From Cucumis sativus (Eukaryota; Streptophyta; Magnoliopsida; Cucurbitales; Cucurbitaceae): a stretch of 64,000 bases of DNA. Below the pieces are notes generated by a model. The model had not been told where the DNA came from. It ran no database searches and worked only from the letters and a program-made list of their open reading frames with translations. The translations under genes were made by a program, and so were the position numbers. Shown one piece after another: positions 47,168 through 58,562 of this stretch (position 1 is the stretch's first letter; each line of letters opens with the position of its first letter). The stretch covers positions 6,510,001-6,574,000 of the forward strand of contig NC_026655.2 in assembly GCF_000004075.3 (NCBI RefSeq), read 5' to 3'.

Positions 47168-48290
47168 GGGGCACTTGCAAAAATGGCAAAATAAGTTATA
47201 ATAATTAAGTCCATATCACACACATTTTATTATTTGCGAAAATGGCAAAAACGAAACTCAACCCACACATTAAGAAGTAAAATGTCACAAATGCCATCGT
47301 TACTAATATACGTTTGATACACCTTATAAATGTCTGATACATCTAATACACCAGTTGATACTTCTTGATACACCTGATACTTCTTCATACACCCGATAAA
47401 TTTAATTGATACACTTGATGCACCTGATACTATTTGATACACCCGATACCGAAACATTACTAATATATGTTCGATACACCTGATACACGGCAGGTACATT
47501 TTATATTCTTCACTTATATAATCGATTGATTAAATGCACTTGATATGCTTGAAGTCCTATTTATATATTTGATATACTATTGACATACACTTGTAACATC
47601 GATTCATATACTTGATGATGATTCACTTTATTGATATTCCTTAACAATATATTGTTGATATACTTGATAATAATACAGTGAGTTACATCATTCATATACT
47701 TAATAAAACTCTAATGAACTGCATAAAATTTGAAAAAACAAAAAACACGTAGTAAGTATATTAACCAACTAATACATATAATATAAGTATATCACAACAT
47801 TGATATACGAAACTAAGACAAAGTAAAACCAATAAAATAATGTAAAAAACAAAACAAGCTCATTTGGAATTAGATTTAACTCAAAATACACATCGAAGAA
47901 AGTAAAAAAAAAAAACCACAAATGAATTTAAATTACTCCGATCAACCATCATTATATTATATTTCATATTGCAATTATTGTACTATTGATATTTTAAAAT
48001 TAAGATTAAAACATAAAGAACAAATAATTTTTCTAGTATAAGAATAAATAAATAACTAGGGTCTTAAAAAGTGGGAGCATAAATAAATAATGAGTAGGGC
48101 ATTAAAAAAAAGGAAGAAAAATAACTTATTTATGGGTAGTTTAGGAATAATATCAAATTTAAAATGGAGAAGTGAAATTTTTGCCATATTTGAAAATTCT
48201 AAAGCAATGTGCTATAATTGTTATATCATATTCTCAAAATTATGCAATTTTCCTACTTTTAAATTATTAACTTTTTTTTGAAAAAAATTA
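47168..48290. repeat. 1.1-kb dispersed repeat, copy 1
   Basis: Begins 'ggggcacttgcaaaaatggc' and ends around 'gctataattgttatatcat'. It matches 56471-57478 along its whole length in the same orientation. The ends are loosely inverted around GCAAAAATGGCAAA / TTTTTGCCATATTTG. The left third carries a minisatellite of 'gatacacct' units (47320-47480). It has no coding capacity of its own. It lies just before ANK3. Confidence 0.75.
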
Positions 48291-48329
48291 GAGTTACGAA
48301 AGAGAGTTATTCTTTTTCTTTTGTTTTTA

Positions 48330-48480
48330 AGATAGTTGTAAATTTAGTTATTAGATTTAATTAAATATATAGCAAAATTTTAAATATAGAAGTTTATTTC
48401 CGATAGACTATGTTTACCACACGAGTCTATCAACGATAAAGTTATAGTGATAGTTTTGCTATATTTGTAATTTTTTATTT
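48330..48480. repeat. GATAGA foldback repeat just upstream of ANK3 exon 2
   Basis: 'agatagttgtaaatttag', 'ttccgatagactatg', 'gagtctatcaacgat' and 'ttttgctatatttgtaa'. It ends about 65 bp before the exon 2 acceptor. Confidence 0.65.
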
Positions 48481-48544
48481 CTAAAATGGCCATTAATTAC
48501 AATTTTTTTTTTCTTTTGGTATTAAATGGATTGTTTGTTTGTAG

Positions 48545-50574
48545 GTCCACACCCGAACACTACAGAAGAGATTATAAAAGCTGTTAATTTATATCAAGCT
48601 GCTTTCAAAGGTGATTGGAAAGCTGCCCAAAGTATATTTGACGATCATCCTCCGTCATGGATCTCTAAGGAGATAACATCAAAAGGGAATACGGCCCTCC
48701 ATATTGCTGCTGCTGCGAAACATATTTCTTTTGTTGAAAAGTTGATTAAACTATACTCTCATCATCAATTGGACTTAGCTAGACCAAATGGAGCTGGATG
48801 TACTGCCCTTTCTTATGCTGCTGTATCAGGAGTTGTAAGCATCGCTGAAGCAATGGTTCTCCAGAATAACATACTTCCAGATATTCCTGATCATAAAGGA
48901 CGCATCCCAGTCCTCAAAGCTGTAATTTACAAACGCAAAGACATGGCTTTCTATCTTTACCATCAGACTAATTTTGAAGGTCTAGAAAACAATCAGCAAT
49001 TTGATCTTCTCCTAGCTACAATCGACAGTGATTATTATGGTTTTGCTTCCAAATCCCTCATTTGATAAGTAATAATAATCTTTAATTAATACTATAAATT
49101 CAATGTTCTTAATTACTCTTCATTTTTCTTTTATTGTAGATATAGCATTAGATATTCTGAACAAGAAACCAACATTAGCAAAGGAGAGCGTGGAAGAAAC
49201 TGGTGAAACAGCTTTGCATTTACTAGCTAGAAAGGCAAATGCAATTGGTAGCAGCGACAAACTTTGCTTCTGGAAAAGACATATAAACTCTCGTAATTAA
49301 ATACATATCCAATATCATTGCTTTCTCATTAGTTATATGATTTTACATATGTTCATGTGATTTAATTAATTTTGTAGGCTTCAATAGAATTTACAAAACA
49401 GCTGTAATGCAAACATTAGCCCATCAAGTTGTTGACCGTCTATGGAATTTTTTCATTGGGAACCTTTCAACACTCGAGATGAATGAGGACTTCCTGAAAA
49501 CTCTCTCAGTTTTATTGAAAGATGCAGCAAGAGTTGGAAATGTTGAGTTCTTGATAATACTCATTCGCTCCTATCCCGATTTGATATGGATATCTGACGA
49601 AAACAACAAAAGCATATTTCATGTAGCAGTTGAAAACCGACAAGAAAATGTGTTTAGTCTTATAAATAATATAGGAGGGGTGAAGGATTTCCTTGTCGAT
49701 GGTTACAATGAAGAGAATAGCTGTAACATTCTACACTTAGCTGGAAAATTAGCATCTCCATATCACCTAAACAGAGTGTCAGGCACAGCTCTACAAATGC
49801 AACGGGAGCTTCAATGGTTTAAGGTAAGTCATTCTTCATGCATAAATTTAAATTGTTCTTTTTTAACATTATGTAATTGGGAGCATTCTCCCCTACATAC
49901 AAGTTTTTAACTGCTCTACTTAATTAACTTTTAAGGAAGTGGAGAAAATCGTTACCCCATTCCATCATGAAATGAGGATGAAAGAAAACTATGGTGATCA
50001 TGATTACCCAACACCTCGTGAACTCTTAACAAAAGAGCACGAAAAACTTCGGAAAGACGGGGAAGGATGGATTAAAACCATGGCAGGCTCGTGCATGCTG
50101 GTGGCAACTCTAGTCGACACTGTGGTTTTCGCAGCGGCATTTACGGTTCCAGGAGGCAACAATGATAAGAATGGCATTCCTATTTTGCGAAAGGATAAGA
50201 AATTTGAACTGTTCATAATAGCAGATTTTGTCGCTATGGTGATGTCTACAACTTCTATACTCACCTTTTTGTCAATTTTAATATCGCGCTATGCGGAAGA
50301 AGATTTTTTGGTGTCGTTGCCGATCAAATTATTGTTAGGATTGGTGACATTGCTTGTTTCTATAGCATGCATGGTGGTGGCTTTCTGTGCAACCTTCTTT
50401 CTTTCGTATCAGGAAACAAAGTGGAAGAATTATCAAGTCGTCATTGGAGCAATGGCCAATCTTCCAATTGCCGGTGTTTTCTTGTTCCACTTAAAACTCA
50501 TGGTGGATATATTGATCAGTTCAACTTTTTGGCAACGACGTTCTTTGAGAATAAGCAAGAGAAGTCTTTTTTAG
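48545..50574 (+). CDS. ANK3: ankyrin-repeat protein with PGG domain (first exon not found)
   Basis: Exons 48545-49039, 49140-49292, 49378-49823 and 49936-50574 (stop). Splice sites and phases are as in ANK1. The coding part starts at the exon 2 acceptor TTTGTAG|GT. I found no convincing first exon upstream, where the DNA is repeat-filled. An ATG at 48526 reads through the acceptor into frame (MDCLFVGPHPN) and could serve as a shorter start if that site is not spliced. Ankyrin motifs: 'NTALHIAAAAKHISFVEKLI', 'CTALSYAAVSGVVSIAEAM', 'ETALHLLARKANAIG', '[18 protein letters not shown]'. PGG domain: TPRELLTKEHEKLRKDGEGW, '[19 protein letters not shown]', TVPGG and four helices, ending ISKRSLF. It is close to ANK1 and very close to the pseudogene ANK4 downstream, with 3' flanks included in the duplication. 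Confidence 0.82.
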
Positions 50575-50639
50575 TGCGCAATTACACAAATGGGCATCTA
50601 CCCAACTTCGTTGTTCTTCTAGGGTGTTGAGGTAAACCA

Positions 50640-51020
50640 TTAGCTATTTCACCCATTGAGGGTCTAATATTGTTGTTTTTGATATTGTTGCTTACCATCA
50701 AGTTGTACTAATTGCGCTATTTACAACTTCTTGTTCTCTCTTTTTTCCTTTTTTTTGAGTGAATTTGTGTAAGACTCATTTTTTACGATCTTCTGGCATA
50801 TTTTGGTTTAAATAAGTGTTTTATAGATAATTTTATTGATTTTGGTTTAAATAAGTGTTTTATAGATAATTTTATTGATTTTTTTAACAATATAATAGTA
50901 GAAAGAGAGTTGAGATCTGAAGGTATGTAACACTCCAAGTTTAGAAGGGAAACATGAATGAAACGATGTCACATCTGAATAAGAGAGGTCTAAAGAACAT
51001 GAAGACATGCAAAAAGAACT
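50640..51020. other. Intergenic region with a short tandem duplication
   Basis: 3' flank of ANK3. A 40-bp unit (begins 'ttttggtttaaataagtg', ends 'aattttattgat') is repeated exactly twice at about 50801-50882. Confidence 0.6.
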
Positions 51021-51024
51021 CGTA

Positions 51025-51420
51025 CACTAGAAGAAATCAAGCCTTTAATGTCATGTTAGAAAAAATAAAAACATGGGTTTTAATGTCGTTTTTCAAAAGG
51101 CTAATGTTTAATATCGGTTTTAAACCGACATTAAAGATGACGGTTTAATGTCGTCCTCCTTTTGAAAAATAACATTAAAGCACATTTTTTATTTTTTATT
51201 TTTTATTTTTATATTTTTTAAAAAGTTAATGGTTTCTCTCTCATACTTTACTCCTCTCTCCAAGCACACGATTTTCAGTTGTCGTGCGAGAATCCCTCAA
51301 GCCAGTCCCTCGTGCCCAGTAATCGTCGTGCTTCCGCTGCAAGAATCCCTCTTGCCTAGTCATCAAATCCACCACCATCATGAGCCCAAACGTTTTCTTG
51401 AAAAGCTTTTGTAGAAAGGA
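51025..51420. repeat. CACTA-like element end
   Basis: Begins CACTAGAAGAAATCAAG and continues with 'tttaatgtcgtt', 'ggttttaaaccgacattaaa' subterminal repeats. The segment 51235-51400 ('ccctcgtgcccagt') resembles 27150-27200 inside the CACTA-like element between F1 and F2. The right terminus is not visible. Confidence 0.5.
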
Positions 51421-52080
51421 AAATATATATATAGATGGGGGAGTTGTTACAGCTTTAGATGGTGAGAACTTTGAAGGATGATCTGTTGCTATTTTAATGT
51501 CAATTGGAAAAACAATGTTTGCTTATGTTGCTTTGCAGATTTGAAGAAGTTAATTGGACATTTGAAGGAGATATTTGAAGAGATACAAATATGGGCTTTT
51601 ACCTTGGTTTATTTACAACTTTTCCCTATTTGTTTTCCATTTTCAAAACTCGATCCATATATTTCATACATGTCTTTTATTTACAACTTCAGAAAAATGG
51701 TCGAATACTTCATTCACTACCTGAATGTTTTGCTTATTGCTTTTCCCCCCATTTTCTCAGGTTTTCTTTTCTCATCCAACTCAGTTTTCCCTACCACTTC
51801 ACAATTCTTTCCTTCATAATTATTAATCATTTTAGTTCCCTTTGATCGTTTTATAAATTGGTTTGACTCTTCCTCTAGCTAAATCTTTTTTTAAGCGTCA
51901 CTTTTGAAATGAACTTAAAAAATTATCTTCCAAGAGTTACATATTTGAGTTATGTGATACAGGGGCTTCTAAACATGCATCAACAATTTTAAAGATGAAA
52001 TATATATCTACTTTTAGCCCTTCATCTTTGATAATACCTAGAAATTCTTTTAAATATCTTTCTCAGTTATCAGTTTATAG
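51421..52080. other. Unassigned DNA
   Basis: Two overlapping frames of 84-113 codons at 51478-51845 are hydrophobic by composition only (T-rich DNA) and look like chance. Nothing else seen. Confidence 0.4.
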
Positions 52081-53300
52081 GTGTGATTTGCAGGAATTTT
52101 TCTGTAATGTCCCCAAACTTTTTTAATTAAGTTAAGGTCATTATTAACCAGATAAATATCAAAAGACACTTTCTCACAAAGAGGAAAATTAAATATTTTA
52201 TAAAAATTTAATCTCAAATAATTGTTTGAAAACATAAAATCGACAAAACCAATAAAAATAATTTTAAAGTGCGACCTGCGGGTACTAACATTTTAAAGAA
52301 AATGAGAATGAATAAATAAGAGGTCTTTAAATAAAATGTCTAAAATTTAAAATACTAAAAAAACATGTAAATAGACATGGAAGCAAAACTAAATCCTCCA
52401 TATAGCATGTCACGCATTCTTCCTATCGCTCGCCAACTTTTCAGATCCTCTACCTTTGTCTGAAATATTAAACATAGGAAATAGTGAGTATATAAAATAT
52501 ATCTAGTAAGGGATAAACTACTAGTCCCGCTAGGTGATATGTTAACTTTCCGTTAAGAATATAGTAATAGTGTTGTGTGTCCAATGGAGCACACCTCGGC
52601 GAGTGAGATCAAACAACACTCTTAATCATGTGAGTGATTCTCAAGTAACACCACTAGTCGTGCGACTCATTGTAGATACACACTGAGTGAGACCGTACAA
52701 CCACCCCTAATCGTGCGAGTGACCAATAGGAACACCCCTAGTCGTGCAAGTGATTTAGATACACATTCCTAAACATGTCTGTGATACATAAATACACTCC
52801 TAATAGTGCGAGCAATTCCAAAGGAACACCCCTAAGTTGCGTGAATGACCTCGTATATATACACAATAAAATTGTCCCCTAACCATGCATGTGATCCATA
52901 GGTACACCCTTAAATCGTGCAAGCGATCTTGAAGAGACACCCCTAGTCGTGCGAGTGACCGCATAGATAGAATCACAATACAGGTGAAGTAAAAGCTCAA
53001 CAAACAAAGTGAATAGACACATCATAGTCCAAGGCATGTAACATATCATAATCAGCATAAACATGACATGAATATTAATCATAATGTCCTTAATCATGTG
53101 ATTAAATATAATATATCATGCATCATAACATATCAGTCATAATATATCAGTCATCTATATCAACCATCCATATTAATCGTCCATATTAGCCATCTATATC
53201 ACATGCAAACTTATAAATTTTATGTTTGAAGGTCCAATAGTAGAATCTCTTACCTCGAAATTAGTTAAATTAATTTTTAAGTGGCAACCAAAGAATTTTA
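52081..53300. repeat. Unclassified repeat region containing a degenerate tandem array
   Basis: Left part has 'tctgtaatgtccccaaactttt', a phrase common in plant repeats. The centre is the tandem array described separately. The right part holds short repeats 'atatcagtcat' and 'catattaatcgtcc' (53120-53210). No ends or coding part were found. Confidence 0.4.
52560..52980. repeat. Degenerate tandem array, unit about 35-45 bp
   Basis: Roughly ten units built on ACACCCCTAGTCGTGCGAGTG followed by a short variable spacer, for example at 52719, 52733, 52825 and 52939. Spacing is irregular and units differ by several bases. It is relatively GC-rich against the background. Confidence 0.75.
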
Positions 53301-53664
53301 AATGAATATGTCCTAAACATTAGAGGAAAAAATTCAAATAACTTAATTAATCTATAAAATAAACTGTGGTTAATAAAAAGTATGTAACTTCATTTAACAA
53401 GAAATTCTTTTTTTTATCTAAGAATATACAGTAGATAAGAGTAACTATGGTGCATCATGTCAACTAAGTTGACATCTTTTTAAAAAAACAAGGAGTAGAT
53501 AATAGTTTGAGATAGAATGTGTTTTGGTTTTTGTTTTTTAAAAGTTTTCCTTTGGCCTGAAAAAGAGATTTAGAGATAAACTTTATTTTTTACAAATAGA
53601 ATTGGCCTTAATTTAACTATAAATTCAATGTTCTTAATTACTCTTCATTTTTCTTTTCTTGTAG

Positions 53665-55165
53665 ATATAGCATTAGATATTCTGAACAGGAAACCTGAAT
53701 TAGCAAAGGAGAGGGTGGAAGAAAATGGTGAAAGTGAAACAGCTTGGCATTTACTAGCTAGAAAGCCAAATGCAATTGGTAGCAGCGACAAGTTTTGCTT
53801 CTGGAAAAGATATATAAACTTTCGTAATTAAATACATATTCAATACCATTGCTTTCTCATTAGTTATATGATTTTATATATGTTTATGTGATTTAATTAA
53901 TTTTGTAGGCTTCAATAGAATTAGCAAAACAGCTGTAATGCAAACATTAGCCCATGAAGTTGTTAATTTTGCGATTGGGGACCTTTCAACATTCGAGTTA
54001 GATGAGACGTTCAAAGAAACTTTCTCCATTTTATTGAACGATGCAGCAGGAGTTGGAAATGTTGAGTTCTTGATAATACTCATTCGCTCCTATCCCTATT
54101 TGATATGGATAGTTGACAAAGACAACAAAAGCATATTTCATGTAGCAGTTGAAAATCGACAAGAAAATGTGTTTAGTCTTATACATGATATGGGAGGGGT
54201 GAAGGATTTCCTTGTCAATTGTTACAATGTAACCAATAAATGTAACATTCTACACTTAGCTGGAAAATTGGCATCTCCATATCATCTAAGCAGAGTGTCA
54301 GGCGCAGCTCTACAAATGCAACGGGAGCTTCAGTGGTTTAAGGGTAAGTCATTCTTCATGCATAAATTTAAATTATTATTTTTTTAACAATATGTAATTG
54401 GGAGCATTCTAAGCTACATACAAGTTTTTAAAATGCTCTTCTTAATTAACTTTAAGAAAGTGGAGAAAATCGCTACCCCATCCCATCAAGAAATGAAGAT
54501 GAAAGAAAACAACGATGATCATGATGGCCTAACACATCGTCAACTCTTCACAAAAGAGCACGAAAATCTACGGAAAGACGAGGAACAATGGATTAAAAAC
54601 ATGGCAAGCTCGTGCATGCTGGTGGCAACTCTAGTCGTGACAATGGTTTTCGCAGCGTTATATACGCTTCCAGGAGGCAACAATGACAAGGATGGGATTC
54701 CTATTTTCGAAAAGGATAAGAAATTTGCAGTGTTCATAATAGCAGATTTTGCCGCTCTGGTGATGTCAACAACTTCTATACTCACCTTTTTGTCAATTTT
54801 GATATTGCGCTATGCGGAAGAAGATTTTTTTGGTGTTGTTGCCGATCAAGTTATTGTTCGGATTGGTGACATTGCTTCTTGTTATAACATGCATGGTGGT
54901 GGCTTTCTGTGCAACCTTCTTTCTTTCGTATAGTGAAACAAAGGGGAAGATTGATCAATTTATCATTGGAGCGGTGGCCATCCTTCCCATTGCCGGTTTT
55001 TTCAGGCTTCACTTTACATTCATGGTGGATATATTGCGTTCAACCTTTTGGCCACATTATTCTTTGAGAACAAGCAAGAAAAGGCTTTTTTTAGTGCGGA
55101 ATTACACGAATGCGCATCTATCGAACTTCATTGTTTTTCTGTCGAACTCTTTGATGTTTTTCTAG
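53665..55165 (+). pseudogene. ANK4: truncated and frameshifted ankyrin/PGG copy
   Basis: Exons equivalent to 3, 4 and 5 of ANK3 are at 53665-53823, 53909-54343 and 54457-55165. Exon 2, with the N-terminal ankyrin repeats, and any leader are missing. Exon 3 has two extra codons in frame (ENGESETAWHL). At the exon 4 donor an added G gives AAGG|GTAAGT, which shifts the frame after splicing. In exon 5, a T-run of 7 instead of 6 at 54825-54831 breaks the frame after AEEDFF. A second T-run expansion near 55086 removes the normal stop, so the helical part reads on 'RLFLVRNYTNAHLSNF'. Flanking DNA from about 53590 matches ANK3's introns closely, so the duplication is recent. No intact PGG protein can be made. 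Confidence 0.85.
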
Positions 55166-55199
55166 GATGTTAAAGATAAACCATTAGCTACGCCCATTG

Positions 55200-55795
55200 A
55201 GGGTACATCCGGGATCTCTGAATTAGGTTGATAAACCGTAACACCTTCGATCCGATGAACATAAAACAATTATTTTTATTCGTTGGAATATAGTTACATT
55301 CTGATTTTCCTACTTTGTAGACAAAAGTAAATTCAAATTAAATTTGGAAATTTTTTAGGTGGAAAGATTTCATTATAAGAACAACCAGAAAAAGGAAATA
55401 ATATACATTTTTTGGTTCTTGAGTTTTGTAGGTAAATTTGATCCTGAATGTTTCAAATTCAGGTATTTTAATCTTTTGAATATTTAGGAATAGGTTTAAA
55501 ATGTCACTCTACCATTGTATTTGGGTTTGATCCACATCTTGTTACTGTACTTTAGATTAGGTTAGGTTGAAAGTTAGTTCTTCACACTTACTCTTCCAAG
55601 TATCTCCCTCATTTTACAAGATCTTCAAAATTTTATTTGTCGAGTCTCTAAACTATCCTAAACTGTTCTTTCTTTTCTCTCTCTCTCTATGGATGATCCA
55701 ACCGTTTACTACCAATAAGTACCTGAATTTTAATCCATAAACTTTGATGTTTTCAAACATTTGTTAAAATTCATAGATCTATTATTATTATTATT
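55200..55795. other. Intergenic region
   Basis: No gene or clear repeat seen. Confidence 0.4.
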
Positions 55796-56390
55796 TTTTA
55801 AAAGATATGATATGGGTCCGTAGCTGCATCGAAACATCTCCACTAGGTGGACACTTCCATAAAAGTTTAGATCTACTATAAACACGTAATAAAAAGTTTA
55901 GATCTCTTTTTTTTTTTTTGAAAGTTTAGATCTCGTTCTTTAAATACTGGTTTTGAAAAAGGATACATAATTGAGGGGTGCACCTGAACATCTTTACTAA
56001 GGGGACATCTTCTTAACACCTCAACATCTTCCAAAAGATGCATCATTTATAACAATTTTGATTCTAGTTTTTTAAAAAAAGATACGTTGGGTCAGTAGGT
56101 GCAATCGGACATCTCCACTAGGTGGACACCTCCTTAGTACCCTCATCATCCCCGCTTTCATTAATATAGGAAGAATTAGTACAATTACAGCAGGGGATAA
56201 AAGCCAAACGACAGTGCGAAAAGCTAAAGGGCTAGAGCTAAGCCCACAACAAAAAGTTAGAAAACATTTAAATTGATAGCGATAGAGGAAGCACTATAAT
56301 TTGCAAACATAGAGTATTTACTAGCCCACAGCTCCGAGAGAGAAAGGATGTCTTCCTAGAGATCAATGGTAGATTTTAATTCTAGTTTTA
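55796..56390 (-). mobile_element. Cluster of LINE 3' tails
   Basis: Three successive minus-orientation tails: about 55800-55860, 55975-56040 and 56080-56390. Each starts with a T/A-rich end and the 'catctccactaggtggaca' type block. The last continues with the LINE 3' untranslated part ('gggctagagctaagccc'), also seen at 13.03 and 59.47 kb. They look like repeated insertions at or near the same place. Confidence 0.6.
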
Positions 56391-56470
56391 TGACTTTGAT
56401 ATATATGTTTGTTTTCCTCCCACATTTTCCATTATGGTTTACGCTTGGATTAAGGTTGGATAAATAAATA

Positions 56471-57478
56471 AGGGGCACTTGCAACAATGGCAAAATAAGT
56501 TGTAATAATTAAGTCCATAGCATACACATTTTATTATTTACAAAAATGGCAAAAATGAAGCCCAACCCACACATCAAGAGGTAAAATGTCACAAATGCCC
56601 TCATTACTAATATACGTTTGATACATCTTATACACGTCAGATACACCTAGTACACCCTTTGATACACCCGATATATTTAATTGATACACTTGATGCACCT
56701 GATACTCTTTGATTCACTCGATATCGAAACATACTAATATATGTTTGATACACATGATATACTGCATATACATTTAGTATTATTCACTTATACAATTGAT
56801 TGATTAAATACATTTGATATGCTTGAAGTCCTACATATACACTTGATATACTATTGATATGCACTTGTAAACTCGATTCATATACTCGATAACGATACAT
56901 TGAGTTACATCATTTATATACTTAATAATACTCTAATGAACTACATAAAATTTGAAAAAATGAAAATCACGTAGTAAGTATATTAATCAACTAATACATA
57001 TAATATAAGTATATCACAACATTGACATACGAAACTGAGACAAAGTAAAACCAAAAAATTAATGTAAAAAAATAAAACAAAATCATTTGGAATCAAATTC
57101 AACTCAAAATACATATCGAAGAAAATAAAAAAAAATATCACAAATGAAGTTAAATTACTCCGATAAACAACCATTATATTATATTTCATATTACAATTAT
57201 TGTACTATTGATATTTTAAAATTAAGATTAAGACAGAAAAAATAAATAAATTTTTTAGTATAAGAATAAACAAATAATTAGAGTCTTAAAGAGTGGAAGC
57301 ATAAATAAATAATGAGTAGGACATTAAAAAGAGGATGAGAAATAAGTTATTGAACGGTAGTTTAGGAATAATATTAGATTTAAGATGGAGAAGTGAAAAT
57401 TTTGCCATATTTGGAAAATTCTAAAACAAGATGCTATAATTACTATATCATATTCTCAAAATGTTATCCTATCCAATT
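56471..57478. repeat. 1.1-kb dispersed repeat, copy 2
   Basis: Same element as 47168-48290, direct orientation, with fewer minisatellite units (56630-56720). The pair brackets ANK3 and ANK4. Confidence 0.75.
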
Positions 57479-57599
57479 TCTCAATAAATAAATTACAAGC
57501 ATATTTTTATGATCGGGACTTTTAAAGTGTGTTTGACTTTGAGTAATCTTATATTCTTGCATTGGATGATTTTTTTTTTTACTTAATTATGGATAGAAC

Positions 57600-58145
57600 T
57601 AGTGTTTAAAATCTTCTGTTTCAAACTATCAATATGGAAGACCGAAATCATGGTATAAAAACAAATTGAAATAAGGGCTAAAGAGAAGCCTATAGTACAA
57701 TAAACATAAGAGAGTTAAGAGAAGACACTAATATTTAGGGCTACGGTTATAGCATAATAACCCGAGAATAGTCGGTGTCTAGAGGACCAATGACCGATCA
57801 ACTTGTAAATGTCCTCCCAGATGTTGATGTTGGTGGTATATTTATTATTAAAAATCTCATTGTTCCACTCAAGCCAAGTAGTCCACAAGGTAGCCACCAC
57901 AACATTGAATTGAATGATGCCTTTTCTATTCTTTAGTGTTGATGGAGCAAATATCTTCACACATAGAGAGGCAGTTTTAGTTTGATTATTGTTGAACCAG
58001 CAGCCGATGATGTCATGAATCTTTTCTCAAAAGATTTAGGAGGTGTGACGAAAGAGGAAAGAGATGCTTAGTGTCGTCTCCATGCATTTTAGCTTTCTTG
58101 CAATCAAAATGAATCTCAAACTGCCCCTGCCTCGGTAAAAATTAT
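57600..58145 (-). mobile_element. L1-like LINE 3' fragment
   Basis: The minus frame 57960-57715 encodes 'QFNVVVATLWTTWLEWNNEI', 'NINIWEDIYKLIGHWSSRHR' and 'YYAITVALNISVFS' then stop, the C terminus of LINE ORF2. Upstream (to about 58145) traces of the zf-RVT region are frame-broken. Confidence 0.75.
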
Positions 58146-58239
58146 TTTGTTTGAGAAATTAGTGTGTTCCCTGAGTTCAATCGACTTGGATTTACCACTA
58201 AAACTAGTGTTTTGGTATGTATTTTTGGTAATTTATTTG

Positions 58240-58490
58240 ACATAGATATGGGCGACGAAATTCATTTGTCAAATGTATAGCGACATTTTTAAAAAATTAC
58301 AAATATAAATGATAGACTTCTATTGTTGATAAACTCTTATGGTCAATCAGTGTAGATCAATATTTTCAACATGGTCTATAAGTGGTAAACTTTGACAAAA
58401 AATTTCTATATTTGCAATTTCTTAAAAAATATTGTTATATATGGAAATATTTTGAATCTAATTGCTATATTTGCAACCATCTCAAAATTA
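58240..58490. repeat. GATAGA foldback repeat
   Basis: Contains 'atgatagacttctattgttg', 'catggtctataagtggtaaac' and ends 'gctatatttgcaaccatctc', the reverse complement of the 'gatggttgcaaatatagc' start seen at 41.7 kb. Confidence 0.65.
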
Positions 58491-58562
58491 TGAGACGATG
58501 CTTGGCAAAGAAGAAAACACGAGGCAACTGGAATTTAGGTTTGACCCATTATTATATTAGTG

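Noticed and set aside
47300..47480. Regular 'gatacacct' repeats resembling a CRISPR array
   Set aside because: Units are contiguous and degenerate with no unique spacers, and the genome is a plant's. It is a minisatellite.
51478..51845. Overlapping hydrophobic frames of 84 and 113 codons
   Set aside because: Two frames are open at once because the DNA is T-rich. No start context, homologue or neighbouring copy supports them.
52560..52980. Regularly spaced 'cctagtcgtgcgagtg' repeats resembling a CRISPR array
   Set aside because: Spacing is irregular, units vary, spacers resemble one another, and the context is a eukaryotic chromosome.
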